Shown here piece by piece: positions 36,218-44,694 of a stretch of 64,000 nt of DNA. The stretch is from Jatrophihabitans sp. (GTDB lineage: Bacteria > Actinomycetota > Actinomycetes > Mycobacteriales > Jatrophihabitantaceae), in NCBI GenBank assembly GCA_036399055.1, contig DASWNX010000036.1:124001-188000 (forward strand), given 5' to 3'. Positions within the stretch are counted from its first letter, which is position 1. The number at the start of each line of letters is the position of its first letter. The notes below the pieces were generated by a model, which made no database searches, was not told where the DNA came from, and worked only from the letters and a program-made list of their open reading frames with translations. A program made the position numbers and the translations under genes.

Positions 36218-37069
36218 ATGTCGATCGGGTTCAAACGAGCACTGGCCGTGGTGGCCAGCGCGGCCGTCATCCCAGTTTTCGTCGCCGTGCCGGCCGCCGA
36301 CGCCGCGGCGAGCTGGGCGCCAGCCGCTAGCGCGACGATCCATCCGGGCACCCAGATGTTCACCAACGGCGCCCAGTGCACCGCCAACTTCGTCTTCAGC
36401 GACGGCGTGTCGACCTACGTCGGCTACGCCGCGCACTGCGCGGGCACCGGCGCTGCGACCGACACCGACGGCTGCTCGACCCAGTCGCTGCCGCTCGGCA
36501 CCCCGGTCACCTTCAACAAGGGCGCCGGCCTGCTCAGCTCTGGCACCCAGGTCGGCACCGGAACCCTGGCGTACTCGTCCTGGATAGCCATGCGGCAGGC
36601 CGGTGAGACCGACCCCGACACCTGCGCCTACAACGACTTCGCCGTGGTCAAGGTGGACGCGCCCTACGTGGGCAACGTGAACCCGTCGGTGCCGTTCTGG
36701 GGCGGTCCGGTCGCGCTCAACACCCAGGGCACCGCCACCGGCGACAAGGTCTACAGCTACGGCAACTCCATCTTGCGTGGCGGGATCGAACTGCTCTCGC
36801 CCAAGACCGGCCTCAGCCTCGGCGATGAGGGCAACGGCTGGAGCCACACGGTGTACACCGTGACCCCGGGCATCCCCGGCGACTCGGGGTCCGGCTTCAT
36901 GGACCCGGCTGGTAACGCCCTCGGCACGCTGTCGACCGTGCAGCTCGCGCCTCTGCCCGCTGCCAACGGGGTCGGCAACCTGGCCAGGGAGCTGGCCTAC
37001 GCCAACTCCCACGGCATGCCCGGCCTCTCGCTGGTCCCGGGCACCGAGGCCTTCGCCCCGATCGTCTGA
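36218..37069 (+). CDS. Secreted trypsin-like serine protease
   Basis: 283 residues with a signal peptide (SIGFKRALAVVASAAV, ending PAADAAAS). S1-type triad residues: His73 (GYAAHC), Asp140 (YNDFAVVKV), Ser223 (GDSGSG). GGAGG lies 10 nt before this ATG; a GTG six bases upstream is an alternative start. Cys73-region and CSTQS/DTCAYN Cys could form disulfides. Exported chymotrypsin-fold protease, possibly needing no separate propeptide. A strong hairpin follows the gene. Confidence 0.88.
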   Translation: MSIGFKRALAVVASAAVIPVFVAVPAADAAASWAPAASATIHPGTQMFTNGAQCTANFVFSDGVSTYVGYAAHCAGTGAATDTDGCSTQSLPLGTPVTFNKGAGLLSSGTQVGTGTLAYSSWIAMRQAGETDPDTCAYNDFAVVKVDAPYVGNVNPSVPFWGGPVALNTQGTATGDKVYSYGNSILRGGIELLSPKTGLSLGDEGNGWSHTVYTVTPGIPGDSGSGFMDPAGNALGTLSTVQLAPLPAANGVGNLARELAYANSHGMPGLSLVPGTEAFAPIV

Positions 37070-37130
37070 GGCGACCGCACGCGAGGCCAAGGGGGTTAAG
37101 ACCCCCTGCCCGCGGGTGAGCGCGCCGTCA

Positions 37131-37170
37131 GCTCGAGCCCGTCCTCACTGAGGTGAGGGCGGGCTCGAGC
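37131..37170 (+). terminator. Hairpin terminator after secreted protease
   Basis: Arms 37131-37148 and 37153-37170 (18 bp, starting GCTCGAGCCCG, one T-G wobble) with a 4-nt loop. A smaller 5-bp GGGGG/CCCCC stem lies just upstream at 37091-37106. Between the protease stop and the PhoD gene. Confidence 0.75.
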
Positions 37171-37263
37171 GCGTTCACGGCAAGAGCCGAGCACGCCCAT
37201 CCGACCGCGACGGTAGGATTCCGGCGGACCGTCAAGGTCCGCATCTGGGGTTAAGGGGCCACC

Positions 37264-38928
37264 ATGACTAACGCCGCAAGCCCATCGCCCGGTAGCCCGC
37301 GACTCGTGCTGGGTCCCGCTCTACGCCACGTCGGACAGGACGACGCCACCATCTGGGTCGAGACCGACCGGTCCTGTGTTGTGGAGATCCTCGGCCAGCG
37401 CGAGTCCACCTGGTGCGTGGCCGGGCATCACTACGCGCTGGTGGTGCTGAGCGGGTTGCCCGCCGGGCAGAGCATCACCTATGACGTTCAACTCGACGGT
37501 GAGACCGTCTGGCCGCTGCCGGAAGACCCCCGGCCGCGCCCGCGGATCCGCACCATCGACGCCGACGCGCCGGTTCGGATCGCGTTCGGCTCGTGCCGCT
37601 ACGCCCGCTCGGCCACCGTCGCAGACGATGACCACTTCGACCCCGACGCCCTGATGATGCTGGCCAGGCAGCTGGCCGACCAGGACGAGGCGGACTGGCC
37701 CCACGCGGTGCTGATGCTCGGCGATCAGGTCTACGCCGACGAGACCACCGAGGCGACCCAGCAGAGAATCCGCCAGCGGCGTGACATCACGACCGGTTCC
37801 CGTGAGCAGGTGGCCGACTTCGAGGAGTACACCTGGCTCTACGACGAGTCGTGGAACGACCCCGACGTGCGATGGCTGATGTCGGTCCTGCCCAGCTCGA
37901 TGATCTTCGACGACCACGACGTCTGCGACGACTGGAACACCTCGCGGGCCTGGCGAGACCAGATGCAGACCACCGACTGGTGGGCCGAGCGGATCATCGG
38001 CGCGCTGTCTTCGTACTGGGTCTACCAGCACCTGGGCAACCTGTCCCCCGACGACCTGGCCGCCGACGCCCTCTACCAGAAGGTCCGCGGCTACGGCGCT
38101 GACGCCGAGCCGCTGCTGAGGTCCTTCGCCGAGCACGCCGACGCCGAAGCCGACGGCGCCAAAGGCACCCGCTGGTCCTATCGGCGCGACTTCGGACCGG
38201 TCCGCCTGCTGATGATCGACTCACGGTGCGGCCGGATCCTCGATGGCCAGCGCAGCATGGTCTCAGACAGCGAGCTGGCGTGGATCAGCGAGCAGGCCAA
38301 CGGGGACTACAACCACCTGCTCGTCGGCACCTCGCTGCCCTGGCTGCTGGCGCGGGCGCTGCACGACATCGAATCGTGGAACGAGGCCCTGGCCGACGGC
38401 GCTCGGGGCGCCCGGATCGCCCGATGGTCGGAGTCGCTGCGCCAGGCGGCTGATCTGGAGCATTGGGCAGCGTTCCACAGCTCTTTCGAGAAACTCGCCG
38501 ACCTCATCCGCGAGGTCGCCCAGGGCAAGCGAGGTGATCGCGCCCCGGCAACGGTGTGCGTGCTGTCCGGCGACGTCCACCATGCCTACGTGGCACGGGC
38601 GGTCTATGACGAGCCGGTGCACGCGCAGGTCTACCAGCTGACCTGCTCACCTCTGCACAACTACGTGCCGACCGCGATGAAGGTGGCATTCCGGCTGGCC
38701 TGGAGTTCTCTGGCCGAACGAACCACCCGTTCGCTGCTCAGCGTCGTCACACGGGTCCCCCGCACCCAGCTGCGCTGGACCCGTGAAGCGGGGCCGTATT
38801 TCGGCAACGAGCTGATGACGTTCACCGCGGCCGGCCGGATCGCGATGGTCGAGCTGGCGCAGAGCCGCGCGGGCGAGACCGACTCGCAGCTGCACGTGGT
38901 TCAGCGGGTCGCGCTGTCCAGCGGCTGA
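37264..38928 (+). CDS. PhoD-like phosphodiesterase/alkaline phosphatase
   Basis: 554 residues. An N-terminal beta-sandwich (about 10-105) precedes the metallophosphatase core: FGSCRY, MLGDQVYADE, FDDHDVCDDWN and LSGDVHHAYVA, matching the PhoD metal-binding scheme (Cys, Asp, Asn, His). AAGGGG precedes the ATG. No signal peptide or Tat motif is seen at the chosen start, unlike classical secreted PhoD, so it may be intracellular. It releases phosphate from phosphodiesters or monoesters; substrate unknown. Converges on the metallopeptidase across a bidirectional hairpin. Confidence 0.9.
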   Translation: MTNAASPSPGSPRLVLGPALRHVGQDDATIWVETDRSCVVEILGQRESTWCVAGHHYALVVLSGLPAGQSITYDVQLDGETVWPLPEDPRPRPRIRTIDADAPVRIAFGSCRYARSATVADDDHFDPDALMMLARQLADQDEADWPHAVLMLGDQVYADETTEATQQRIRQRRDITTGSREQVADFEEYTWLYDESWNDPDVRWLMSVLPSSMIFDDHDVCDDWNTSRAWRDQMQTTDWWAERIIGALSSYWVYQHLGNLSPDDLAADALYQKVRGYGADAEPLLRSFAEHADAEADGAKGTRWSYRRDFGPVRLLMIDSRCGRILDGQRSMVSDSELAWISEQANGDYNHLLVGTSLPWLLARALHDIESWNEALADGARGARIARWSESLRQAADLEHWAAFHSSFEKLADLIREVAQGKRGDRAPATVCVLSGDVHHAYVARAVYDEPVHAQVYQLTCSPLHNYVPTAMKVAFRLAWSSLAERTTRSLLSVVTRVPRTQLRWTREAGPYFGNELMTFTAAGRIAMVELAQSRAGETDSQLHVVQRVALSSG

Positions 38929-38975
38929 CGGCCCGTGATGTCGTCGGTGTGCCTCACCCTCACCCGGCCCCGCGG

Positions 38976-39021
38976 CTGAACTCGGGCGGCGCCGCCCGAA
39001 GGCGACGCCGCCCGAGTTCAG
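38976..39021. terminator. Bidirectional hairpin between convergent genes
   Basis: Perfect 16-bp arms at 38976-38991 and 39006-39021 (CTGAACTCGGGCGGCG and its complement) with a 14-nt loop, midway between the converging PhoD and metallopeptidase genes, so it can terminate transcription from both sides. Confidence 0.75.
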
Positions 39022-39065
39022 TCCGGTCAGCGGCTCAGCGCGTGCCGGTCACAGGTTCAGCCGTG

Positions 39066-40145
39066 TCAGAAGGTGATGCCCCGGTTGGCGAAAGCGGTCC
39101 GGACGGCCTTGGCGGCAGCGGCGCCGTCACGAGCCAGCGCCTTGTCATAGGTCGCCTTGGCAGCCGCGCTGAACGAGGTGTCGGGTGCGAAGTCGAACTG
39201 GGCGTCCACGATCGTGGTGTCGGCACGCCGGCTGCCCAGACCGAGGGAGATGTAGCTGTTGCGCATGTCCCACAGCGCCCGGCTCCAGATCATGCCGTCG
39301 TGGTGGACCTGACCGGTGCTGTCGGCCATGGTCAGGTTGGTGTCCACCCGGCGCAGGCAGTGCGGCGCCGTGCTGGTGTAGGAGACCGAGTCCCAGTCCA
39401 TCGCGCACGCCAGATCTGCCCTGACCGGCCAGCCGTACTGCCGGGCGGCGTCCAGGCCGACGGTGATGCTGAGGTAGTCGCCCCACGCCTCGCCGATGGC
39501 GCCGACCTGCAGGCTGGTGCCGTAGCCAGGCACCTGGGCGGCGTGCACGGCGTGGCCGTACTCGTGCACGATCACCTCGGCGTCCTCGGCGTCGTCCACC
39601 CCGCCCTTGCCCATCCGGATCCGGAACGGCTTGTCGGTCTGGTAGGAGTTGTCGCCGCCGTACTGGTTGATCTTCACCTGCTGCTGCTCTGCGTTGACCG
39701 GTCGCAGGGTCGTGCCGAATCCGAGGGACTGCAGGTACTCCTGAGCCTGGTTGACCCAGAAGTAGGCCATCACCTGCTCGAACTGGTCCTCGTGCCGGTT
39801 GAAGACGAAGGTGTTGGTCGCGGAGTAGGCCGGCGTGCCGGTGCTGGACTGCACGCTCACATACTTGCCGGTGAGGTAGCCCGAGCCGTCGAGGTTGCGC
39901 AGCTGCACCGTCGCGTACTCACTCGCCGGCACCGCGGTAGCCGAGTCGTTGTCATCGACCAGGTTCTGGTTGCCGCTGGACTGCACGGGGTTGACCATGA
40001 AGACGCTGGCGGTTCCGGTCGAGCCGGGGCCGGCCTGCGGCCGGGCGCTGCCGGCGTAGGCGGGGCTCAGCTGCGCCGTGAGGGCGGCCAAGGCGCAGCC
40101 GGCCACGACTATGCGGGTTCTGCGGGTGGTGCGTTGTCCGAGCAT
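39066..40145 (-). CDS. Secreted zinc metallopeptidase (M36/M4-like)
   Basis: 359 residues. Signal peptide: basic RTTRRTR, hydrophobic CALAALTAQL, cleavage near AYAGS. The zinc motif is His194-Glu195-x-x-His198 (VHEYGH), with the third ligand Glu219 in GEAWGDY, the gluzincin arrangement of M36 fungalysins and M4 thermolysins. Shorter than those families (no large propeptide), so a compact variant. Probably degrades extracellular protein. Followed by the hairpin at 38976-39021. Confidence 0.88.
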   Translation of the reverse strand: MLGQRTTRRTRIVVAGCALAALTAQLSPAYAGSARPQAGPGSTGTASVFMVNPVQSSGNQNLVDDNDSATAVPASEYATVQLRNLDGSGYLTGKYVSVQSSTGTPAYSATNTFVFNRHEDQFEQVMAYFWVNQAQEYLQSLGFGTTLRPVNAEQQQVKINQYGGDNSYQTDKPFRIRMGKGGVDDAEDAEVIVHEYGHAVHAAQVPGYGTSLQVGAIGEAWGDYLSITVGLDAARQYGWPVRADLACAMDWDSVSYTSTAPHCLRRVDTNLTMADSTGQVHHDGMIWSRALWDMRNSYISLGLGSRRADTTIVDAQFDFAPDTSFSAAAKATYDKALARDGAAAAKAVRTAFANRGITF

Positions 40146-40256
40146 CTCTACCTCCGGTAGGCACGCGCCGGCGCCGCCGGTTGTGCTTGGGTTCAGGTCG
40201 TTCAGGTCAAGTTATGCGGATTCTGTCCGGTCCGGGGACTGCGGTCAACAGCTGGC

Positions 40257-40730
40257 TCAGCCCCAGCCGCGGTAGGTTCCGTTGCGGATCTGCCGGGCGT
40301 ACGTGCGCACCATCGCCGCGGTGACGTGCGGGAAATGCCGGACGACCGCTCGGGCCTGATCGGCGGGCGGCATCGTGAACACCCCGCGCGAATCGTTGCC
40401 TCTGGAGAAGAACGGCTGCGCCCAGGCATGGCCGTACCAGAACTGGAAGAGGCCGCCGTTGACCTTGCCCTGGTTGGTTCGTCCCGACACCACCCGCGGG
40501 TTCCAGCCGCTTTCCTGTCGCACCCACAGGGTGAAGTCCGCGCCGTCGACCGCCTCGGCCAGCCCTGTTCGGCCGGCCGCGCGGAAGCCGGCAGCCAGCT
40601 GCTGCTTGAGGGTGGCCAGCCGCTCGGCACTGACTGGTAGGGCCTCATCGGACTGGGCGGACTGGGCGGACTGGGCGGACTGGGCGGACTGGTCGGGCTG
40701 GTCGGACTGCTCGGGCTCGGCGGCGCTCAT
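40257..40730 (-). CDS. SLT/lysozyme-like protein with repeat leader
   Basis: 157 residues. The first ~30 residues are a Gln-Ser-Ala/Asp repeat encoded by 9-bp units. The rest resembles a lysozyme-like transglycosylase core: FTLWVRQESGWNPRVVSG (candidate catalytic Glu in QES), then NQGKVNGGLFQFWYGHAW. No signal peptide is seen, so how it reaches peptidoglycan is unclear. Its start overlaps the stop of the upstream gene by 4 bp. Last of a tight three-gene set. Family assignment is by motif resemblance only. Confidence 0.62.
   Translation of the reverse strand: MSAAEPEQSDQPDQSAQSAQSAQSAQSDEALPVSAERLATLKQQLAAGFRAAGRTGLAEAVDGADFTLWVRQESGWNPRVVSGRTNQGKVNGGLFQFWYGHAWAQPFFSRGNDSRGVFTMPPADQARAVVRHFPHVTAAMVRTYARQIRNGTYRGWG
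40651..40713. repeat. 9-bp tandem repeat coding Gln-Ser-Ala
   Basis: Seven 9-bp units: four identical GACTGGGCG units (40651-40686) and three variants (GACTGGTCG, GGCTGGTCG, GACTGCTCG). In frame with the SLT-like gene, encoding its Q-S-A-rich leader. Confidence 0.85.
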
Positions 40731-41698
40731 GTCGGTTGCGGCGCGTCGAATACGTCCGAGGCGGTCAAGACCTCCGAGGCGTCCGAAGCGGTCAAGACCT
40801 CCGAGGCGTCCGAGGCGGTCAGCGGTGAGCCGAGGCAGTTGGCCAGCGGTCGAAGGGCCTGGCACCACTGGGCCGGGGCGGCCGGCATGTCCAGGCCCGG
40901 TCCCTTCCAGCTGACGCCGGCCCCGCTCCAGATCACCGGCGACCCGACCGGGTTCCAGAGAAGGTGCGCCGACCGGTGCCCGGTCAGCACCCCGGTCTGC
41001 AGGTTGGCGGCGTGGATCGGGCGCCACCGGCTGGCGAACGGCTGATCGGCGACGCTCGGCGGGTACCAGCACACCGTGGTCAGCACCTTGGTCCGGACCG
41101 TGACGTTGACCAGCAGCTCACCCAGCAGGTCCAGGCCCAGCGCCACCCAGTTGATGCCGGTGGCGGCGACCGGCTGCTCGGCTGCCGGGGCGTACTCGTC
41201 CTCGGTCTGGATTGTGGTGTCGGCGTCGGAGTCTCCGTAACCGGCGCCCAGATCGTCAGCGCCCACGCCCTGGCCGCTCGGGGGCAGGTAGCCGCGAGCC
41301 TTGTCGATCACCTTGCGCAGGTTCGGATCCAGGAGATACGCCCGCCCGGCATAACCGTGCAGGGTCGCCTCGACGGTGCCGTGATAGGCAGAGGCCCAGT
41401 TCATCGCCGCGGCGGGGTTCGGCACCGAGGTGGTCGCCCGGAACAGCGCGACCTGCACCCGGTCGTTGAGAAAGCCGATTCCCGCCATGAACACGCCTTC
41501 GGCGGCCAGCGGCGACAGGGTGCGGTAGAGGTCCCCCCAGAGCGGGTTGGACGCGATCCGGCCGAGTCCGGCGTCGACATCGGGCGGGAAGTCCACCTGC
41601 GCGAGCTTGAGGTTGCCTGACCGGTCGAAGGCCTCGAACGGAAAGACCCGGTAACCCAGTTTCAGCATCGCTCGGGCGATGCGGGCGTCGAATCCCAT
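40727..41698 (-). CDS. Protein of unknown function with C-terminal repeats
   Basis: 323 residues, no recognised family. The N-terminal half has regular alpha/beta composition (GFDARIARAMLKLGYRVFPF, LWGDLYRTLSPLAAEGVFM). The middle contains an acidic linker (DSDADTTIQTEDEY) and one hydrophobic segment (INWVALGLDLLGELLVNV); the C-terminal part has a CWYPP and WCQAL Cys pair. The last ~30 residues repeat the nine-residue unit LTASDASEV. Lies 5 bp after the M15-like gene and overlaps the SLT-like gene by 4 bp, so all three are probably one functional unit. Confidence 0.65.
   Translation of the reverse strand: MGFDARIARAMLKLGYRVFPFEAFDRSGNLKLAQVDFPPDVDAGLGRIASNPLWGDLYRTLSPLAAEGVFMAGIGFLNDRVQVALFRATTSVPNPAAAMNWASAYHGTVEATLHGYAGRAYLLDPNLRKVIDKARGYLPPSGQGVGADDLGAGYGDSDADTTIQTEDEYAPAAEQPVAATGINWVALGLDLLGELLVNVTVRTKVLTTVCWYPPSVADQPFASRWRPIHAANLQTGVLTGHRSAHLLWNPVGSPVIWSGAGVSWKGPGLDMPAAPAQWCQALRPLANCLGSPLTASDASEVLTASDASEVLTASDVFDAPQPT
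40751..40824. repeat. 27-bp tandem repeat at gene 3' end
   Basis: Two nearly identical 27-bp units (40764-40790 and 40791-40817, beginning GTCAAGACCTCCGAGG) with partial copies on both flanks. In frame; encodes the repeated LTASDASEV tail of the unknown protein. Confidence 0.85.
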
Positions 41699-41703
41699 CG
41701 CCG

Positions 41704-42261
41704 CTACCGCACCTTCCGCACGCCGAAGTGCACGTGATTGGAATGGTTGGGCACGACGCTGGAGTCATAGATGAGCTGCGCTCGATAGCCGCGGGCAGTC
41801 GTCGCGGTCTGGAGGTAGCCGTTCGCCGGCCAGCTGTGCCCCAGTGCCGCGGCGATCTGGCGTGCGGTGCGCAGCATCTGCGGAGTGGGCGAGGCGCCGT
41901 TGGACAGGTCGACGGCGAAGGACTGCCGTTGCCCGACGTGGTGATCTGATCCGGTGCTGCCAGTGGATCGCTTCAGCGAGGTGACGGTGAGGCCGTTGCG
42001 GCTGCCGATCGGGATGGCTCGCCGGGCCGGCGCCTCCGAGCCACCCCAACCGCCACCGGGCGCGAGAAACGCCGCGAGGTCCAGCGTGCCGATGGTGTCG
42101 CCGTCGGAGAACGTCTCCAGTGCCTCGTCGGAGAGGCCGATCAGCTCGTCGAAACCGACGATGGCCAGGTCGACGACTTGCAGTTCGGCCAGTCCAGCCG
42201 GTTCGGAGCAGTCCTGCCCCGACTCATCAGAAGTCACCTCGGGTGCACTCGACATCGACAT
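41704..42261 (-). CDS. Peptidase M15-like protein
   Basis: 185 residues. The N-terminal ~75 residues are acidic (ELIGLSDEALETFSDGDTIG) with no signal peptide. The C-terminal half contains GQRQSFAVDLSNG and a final NHSNHVHFGV, resembling the metal-ligand pattern (HxxxxxxD ... HxH) of M15 D-Ala-D-Ala peptidases and related peptidoglycan peptidases. First gene of the three-gene set. Activity on cell wall is inferred from the motif; the acidic N-terminus could be a targeting or partner-binding segment. Confidence 0.6.
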   Translation of the reverse strand: MSMSSAPEVTSDESGQDCSEPAGLAELQVVDLAIVGFDELIGLSDEALETFSDGDTIGTLDLAAFLAPGGGWGGSEAPARRAIPIGSRNGLTVTSLKRSTGSTGSDHHVGQRQSFAVDLSNGASPTPQMLRTARQIAAALGHSWPANGYLQTATTARGYRAQLIYDSSVVPNHSNHVHFGVRKVR

Positions 42262-42460
42262 CGTCGTCTCCTTGGCCTCGAACCAGCGGCGAGTCCTTTT
42301 TGCTTCACCGGGGCGGCGCGAGTACCGCCGATGATGACAGGCCTGATCACGCGGCGGGCCCCTTCGCGCTGAAGTCCCGTGCCTAAACCGGCTTACGGCC
42401 CAGAGTCGGACATCCCGTCAGATTCTCCGCAGCCGGCGAGGCCAGATCACGATTGACCCT

Positions 42461-43483
42461 TCAGCGCAACAGGAATCCGGTTCCGAGGGGATCCTCAGGA
42501 TCAAGGCTGAACGTCGCTGTGCCGGTCAGGTAGGCCATGCCCTCGATCTCGGTGATGAGGCCCACACGGCCCTCGACGCAGACCTCGGCCACCACCCGGG
42601 CCTGGAAGGTGGTGTCGATGATCGAGTCGTGTCTGAGAGTGTGTCCGACGCCCAGCCGCCCGTCATCGGCGAGGACGGCGATCCGTGCCGACGTGCCTGA
42701 GCCGCACGGTGATCGGTCGACCTCGCCGTCGGCGAAGACGGTGACATTGCGCTGGTGCGGGCCATCTGCGCCCTGTCCGAGGTCCTCATAGAGGATCGTG
42801 CCGTAGACACCGTCGAGCCGCCGGTCGCTCGGGTGCCTGGCCCACTCCGTGTCATTGAGCGCCCATTTGACCTCGCGGCCGACCGCGATCAGCTCCGAGT
42901 GATGCGCCGCGGTCACCGACAGCCCCACCGAGGCCGCCTCGACTGAGGCGTAGATGGCGCCGCCGTAGCTGACGTCGGCCAGCACCGGGCCGTAGGAGGT
43001 GCTCACCGGCACCTTCCTGGCGAGGACGTAGGAGGCGACGTTGCCGAACGTCACCTGCCGAACCCGTCCGCCGGCGCAGCTCACGCGCGCGGTGACGCGA
43101 CCGGAGGGAACGTCGAGGACGACGTCGGTGTCGCCGTCGGGCGCCGCGGGCACCCGGCCGGTGTTGACGGCCCAGGCGCCCAGGGCGATGGCGCCATGAC
43201 CGCAGGCTGTGGAGAAGCCGTCCTTGTGCCAGAACAGCACGCCGAAGTGGGCGCCCTCATCGTCAGGAGGCACGAGAAACCCGCCATACATGTCGGCGTG
43301 ACCGCGCGGCTCGTTCACCAGCAGCGCACGGACAGCCTCGACCTCGGGCGAGGACTGCGCGAACTGCCTGCGGTCAAGGACCGTCGAGCCGGGAATCTCG
43401 GGTTGGCCTGCTGTGACAATGCGAAACGGCTCACCGGCAGTGTGGTAATCGGTCACGCTCACCGCGCCCGTCGGCAGGTGCAT
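42461..43483 (-). CDS. Proline racemase / 4-hydroxyproline epimerase family
   Basis: 340 residues. Both catalytic Cys of the family are present: Cys94 (TACGHG) and Cys260 (SPCGSGT), so it should epimerise or racemise at C-alpha (hydroxyproline 2-epimerase or proline racemase) rather than be a dehydratase, which lacks one Cys. YHTAGEPFRIV at the N-terminus is also characteristic. Divergent from an ornithine cyclodeaminase-family gene across a 165-bp gap with repeats, so the pair likely forms a (hydroxy)proline-type catabolic module. Cytoplasmic. Confidence 0.92.
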   Translation of the reverse strand: MHLPTGAVSVTDYHTAGEPFRIVTAGQPEIPGSTVLDRRQFAQSSPEVEAVRALLVNEPRGHADMYGGFLVPPDDEGAHFGVLFWHKDGFSTACGHGAIALGAWAVNTGRVPAAPDGDTDVVLDVPSGRVTARVSCAGGRVRQVTFGNVASYVLARKVPVSTSYGPVLADVSYGGAIYASVEAASVGLSVTAAHHSELIAVGREVKWALNDTEWARHPSDRRLDGVYGTILYEDLGQGADGPHQRNVTVFADGEVDRSPCGSGTSARIAVLADDGRLGVGHTLRHDSIIDTTFQARVVAEVCVEGRVGLITEIEGMAYLTGTATFSLDPEDPLGTGFLLR

Positions 43484-43512
43484 CTCGGGTCACTCGCAAT
43501 CGACGAGCTCAG

Positions 43513-43629
43513 GCAGTGCCAGGTGTCGCAGGCAGTGCTATGTGTATAGCACTGCACGGTGTCCAGCACCGCGCGGTGTCCAGCACTGCGAGGTGTCCAG
43601 CACTGCGAGGTGTCCAGCACTGCGAGTCC
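43513..43629. repeat. 17-bp repeat array in divergent promoter
   Basis: Four full 17-bp units at 43549-43565, 43566-43582, 43583-43599 and 43600-43616 (consensus GCACTGCGAGGTGTCCA; the last two identical), a partial fifth at 43617, and a related 18-bp copy at 43513-43530 next to the racemase start. Occupies nearly all of the gap between two divergent starts, as expected of a multi-site operator. Confidence 0.85.
43532..43555. promoter_or_regulatory. Perfect palindrome, candidate operator
   Basis: Arms GCAGTGCTAT (43532-43541) and ATAGCACTGC (43546-43555) around GTGT. It overlaps the start of the 17-bp array and lies between the divergent racemase and cyclodeaminase genes; typical of a dimeric regulator site. 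No regulator gene is adjacent. Confidence 0.6.
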
Positions 43630-43648
43630 TACCGGGCGGGGAGGTGGC

Positions 43649-44620
43649 GTGGCCGCAGAACTGCCCTATCTCGACGCCGACGCCCTCATGTCGCTGGTGT
43701 CCTGGACCGAGGCGATCACGGCGTTGGAGGCGGCGCTTGCCCGAGGCGCCCACCTGACCGGCGGCCCGGCCAGGTTCGGGACCGCCGAGGCTCACGGCCA
43801 GCTGCTGATGATGCCGGCGCGCAGCGCCGACCTGGTGGGCGTGAAGCTGACGAGCGTGGCGCCCGGCAACCCCGCCCTGGGGCTGCCGCGGATCCAGGCG
43901 GTCTACCTTTTGTTCGACGCGGCCACACTGACCCCGCGCACCCTTGTCGACGGAACGGCGCTGACCACGCTGCGCACGCCGGCGCAGTCCGCGCTGGCCG
44001 TGCGCGCGCTGGCCCGCAAGGACGCGAGCACGCTGCTGGTGTTCGGGTCCGGTCCGCAGGCATGGGGGCATGCGCACGCCATCGGCGCGGTGCGTCCAAT
44101 CCAGACGGTCCGAATCGCCGGACGAGATCAGGCTCGCCAGGCGGCGCTGATCGACCGGCTCCGCGCAGAGGGCGTGCCTGCCATGGCCGGCGCCGGCGCA
44201 GACGTCGCCACCGCCGACATCGTGGTGTGCGCCACCACCGCTCGCAGCCCCGTCTTCGACGGCCGGCTGCTACGGAAACAAGCCTGCGTCGTCGCGGTCG
44301 GCTCCCACGAGCCCGCCGCCAGGGAGCTCGACGACGTGGTCTTCCAGCGGGCCGGCCGCGTCGTGGTGGAAGAACGCTCGACGGCCCTGCGCGAGGCCGG
44401 TGACGTCATTCAAGCGATCGCGTCAGGGGCGCTGAACGCCGATCAGCTCCTCGACCTCGCCGAGGTCACCGGCGCCGCCGGAAACGGCACGGTAGCGGCT
44501 GCAGGCGGGATCAGCGTCTTCAAAGGCGTCGGAATGGGCTGGCAGGATCTGGCCGTAGCCGAGGCCGCCGACGTCAAGCGCCGACGCGGCCTCAGCGATC
44601 GCGGCCTCAACTGCCGGTAG
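43649..44620 (+). CDS. Ornithine cyclodeaminase / mu-crystallin family
   Basis: 323 residues. The GTG at 43649 has GGGGAGG 4 nt upstream; frames starting earlier would read through the repeat array. The NAD-binding motif is VFGSGPQAWGHA (GxGxxA/G type), with VGVKLTSVAPGNPALGLP and VDGTALTTLRTPA as family signatures. Members act as ornithine cyclodeaminase, or as delta1-pyrroline-2-carboxylate reductase in hydroxyproline/trans-3-hydroxyproline routes; the latter fits the divergent proline racemase-family gene. A 14-bp-arm hairpin begins at its stop codon. Confidence 0.9.
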   Translation: MAAELPYLDADALMSLVSWTEAITALEAALARGAHLTGGPARFGTAEAHGQLLMMPARSADLVGVKLTSVAPGNPALGLPRIQAVYLLFDAATLTPRTLVDGTALTTLRTPAQSALAVRALARKDASTLLVFGSGPQAWGHAHAIGAVRPIQTVRIAGRDQARQAALIDRLRAEGVPAMAGAGADVATADIVVCATTARSPVFDGRLLRKQACVVAVGSHEPAARELDDVVFQRAGRVVVEERSTALREAGDVIQAIASGALNADQLLDLAEVTGAAGNGTVAAAGGISVFKGVGMGWQDLAVAEAADVKRRRGLSDRGLNCR

Positions 44621-44648
44621 CCGGGTGGTCCCTGCCACCCGGCTACCG
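44615..44648 (+). terminator. Hairpin terminator at cyclodeaminase 3' end
   Basis: Perfect 14-bp arms at 44615-44628 and 44635-44648 (CGGTAGCCGGGTGG and complement), 6-nt loop. The left arm includes the stop codon of the cyclodeaminase gene; it may also serve the converging methyltransferase. Confidence 0.75.
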
Positions 44649-44694
44649 CAGTCAATCCAGCGCGCTCTGTCAGAACGAGAGGCGCGCTGAGGGC

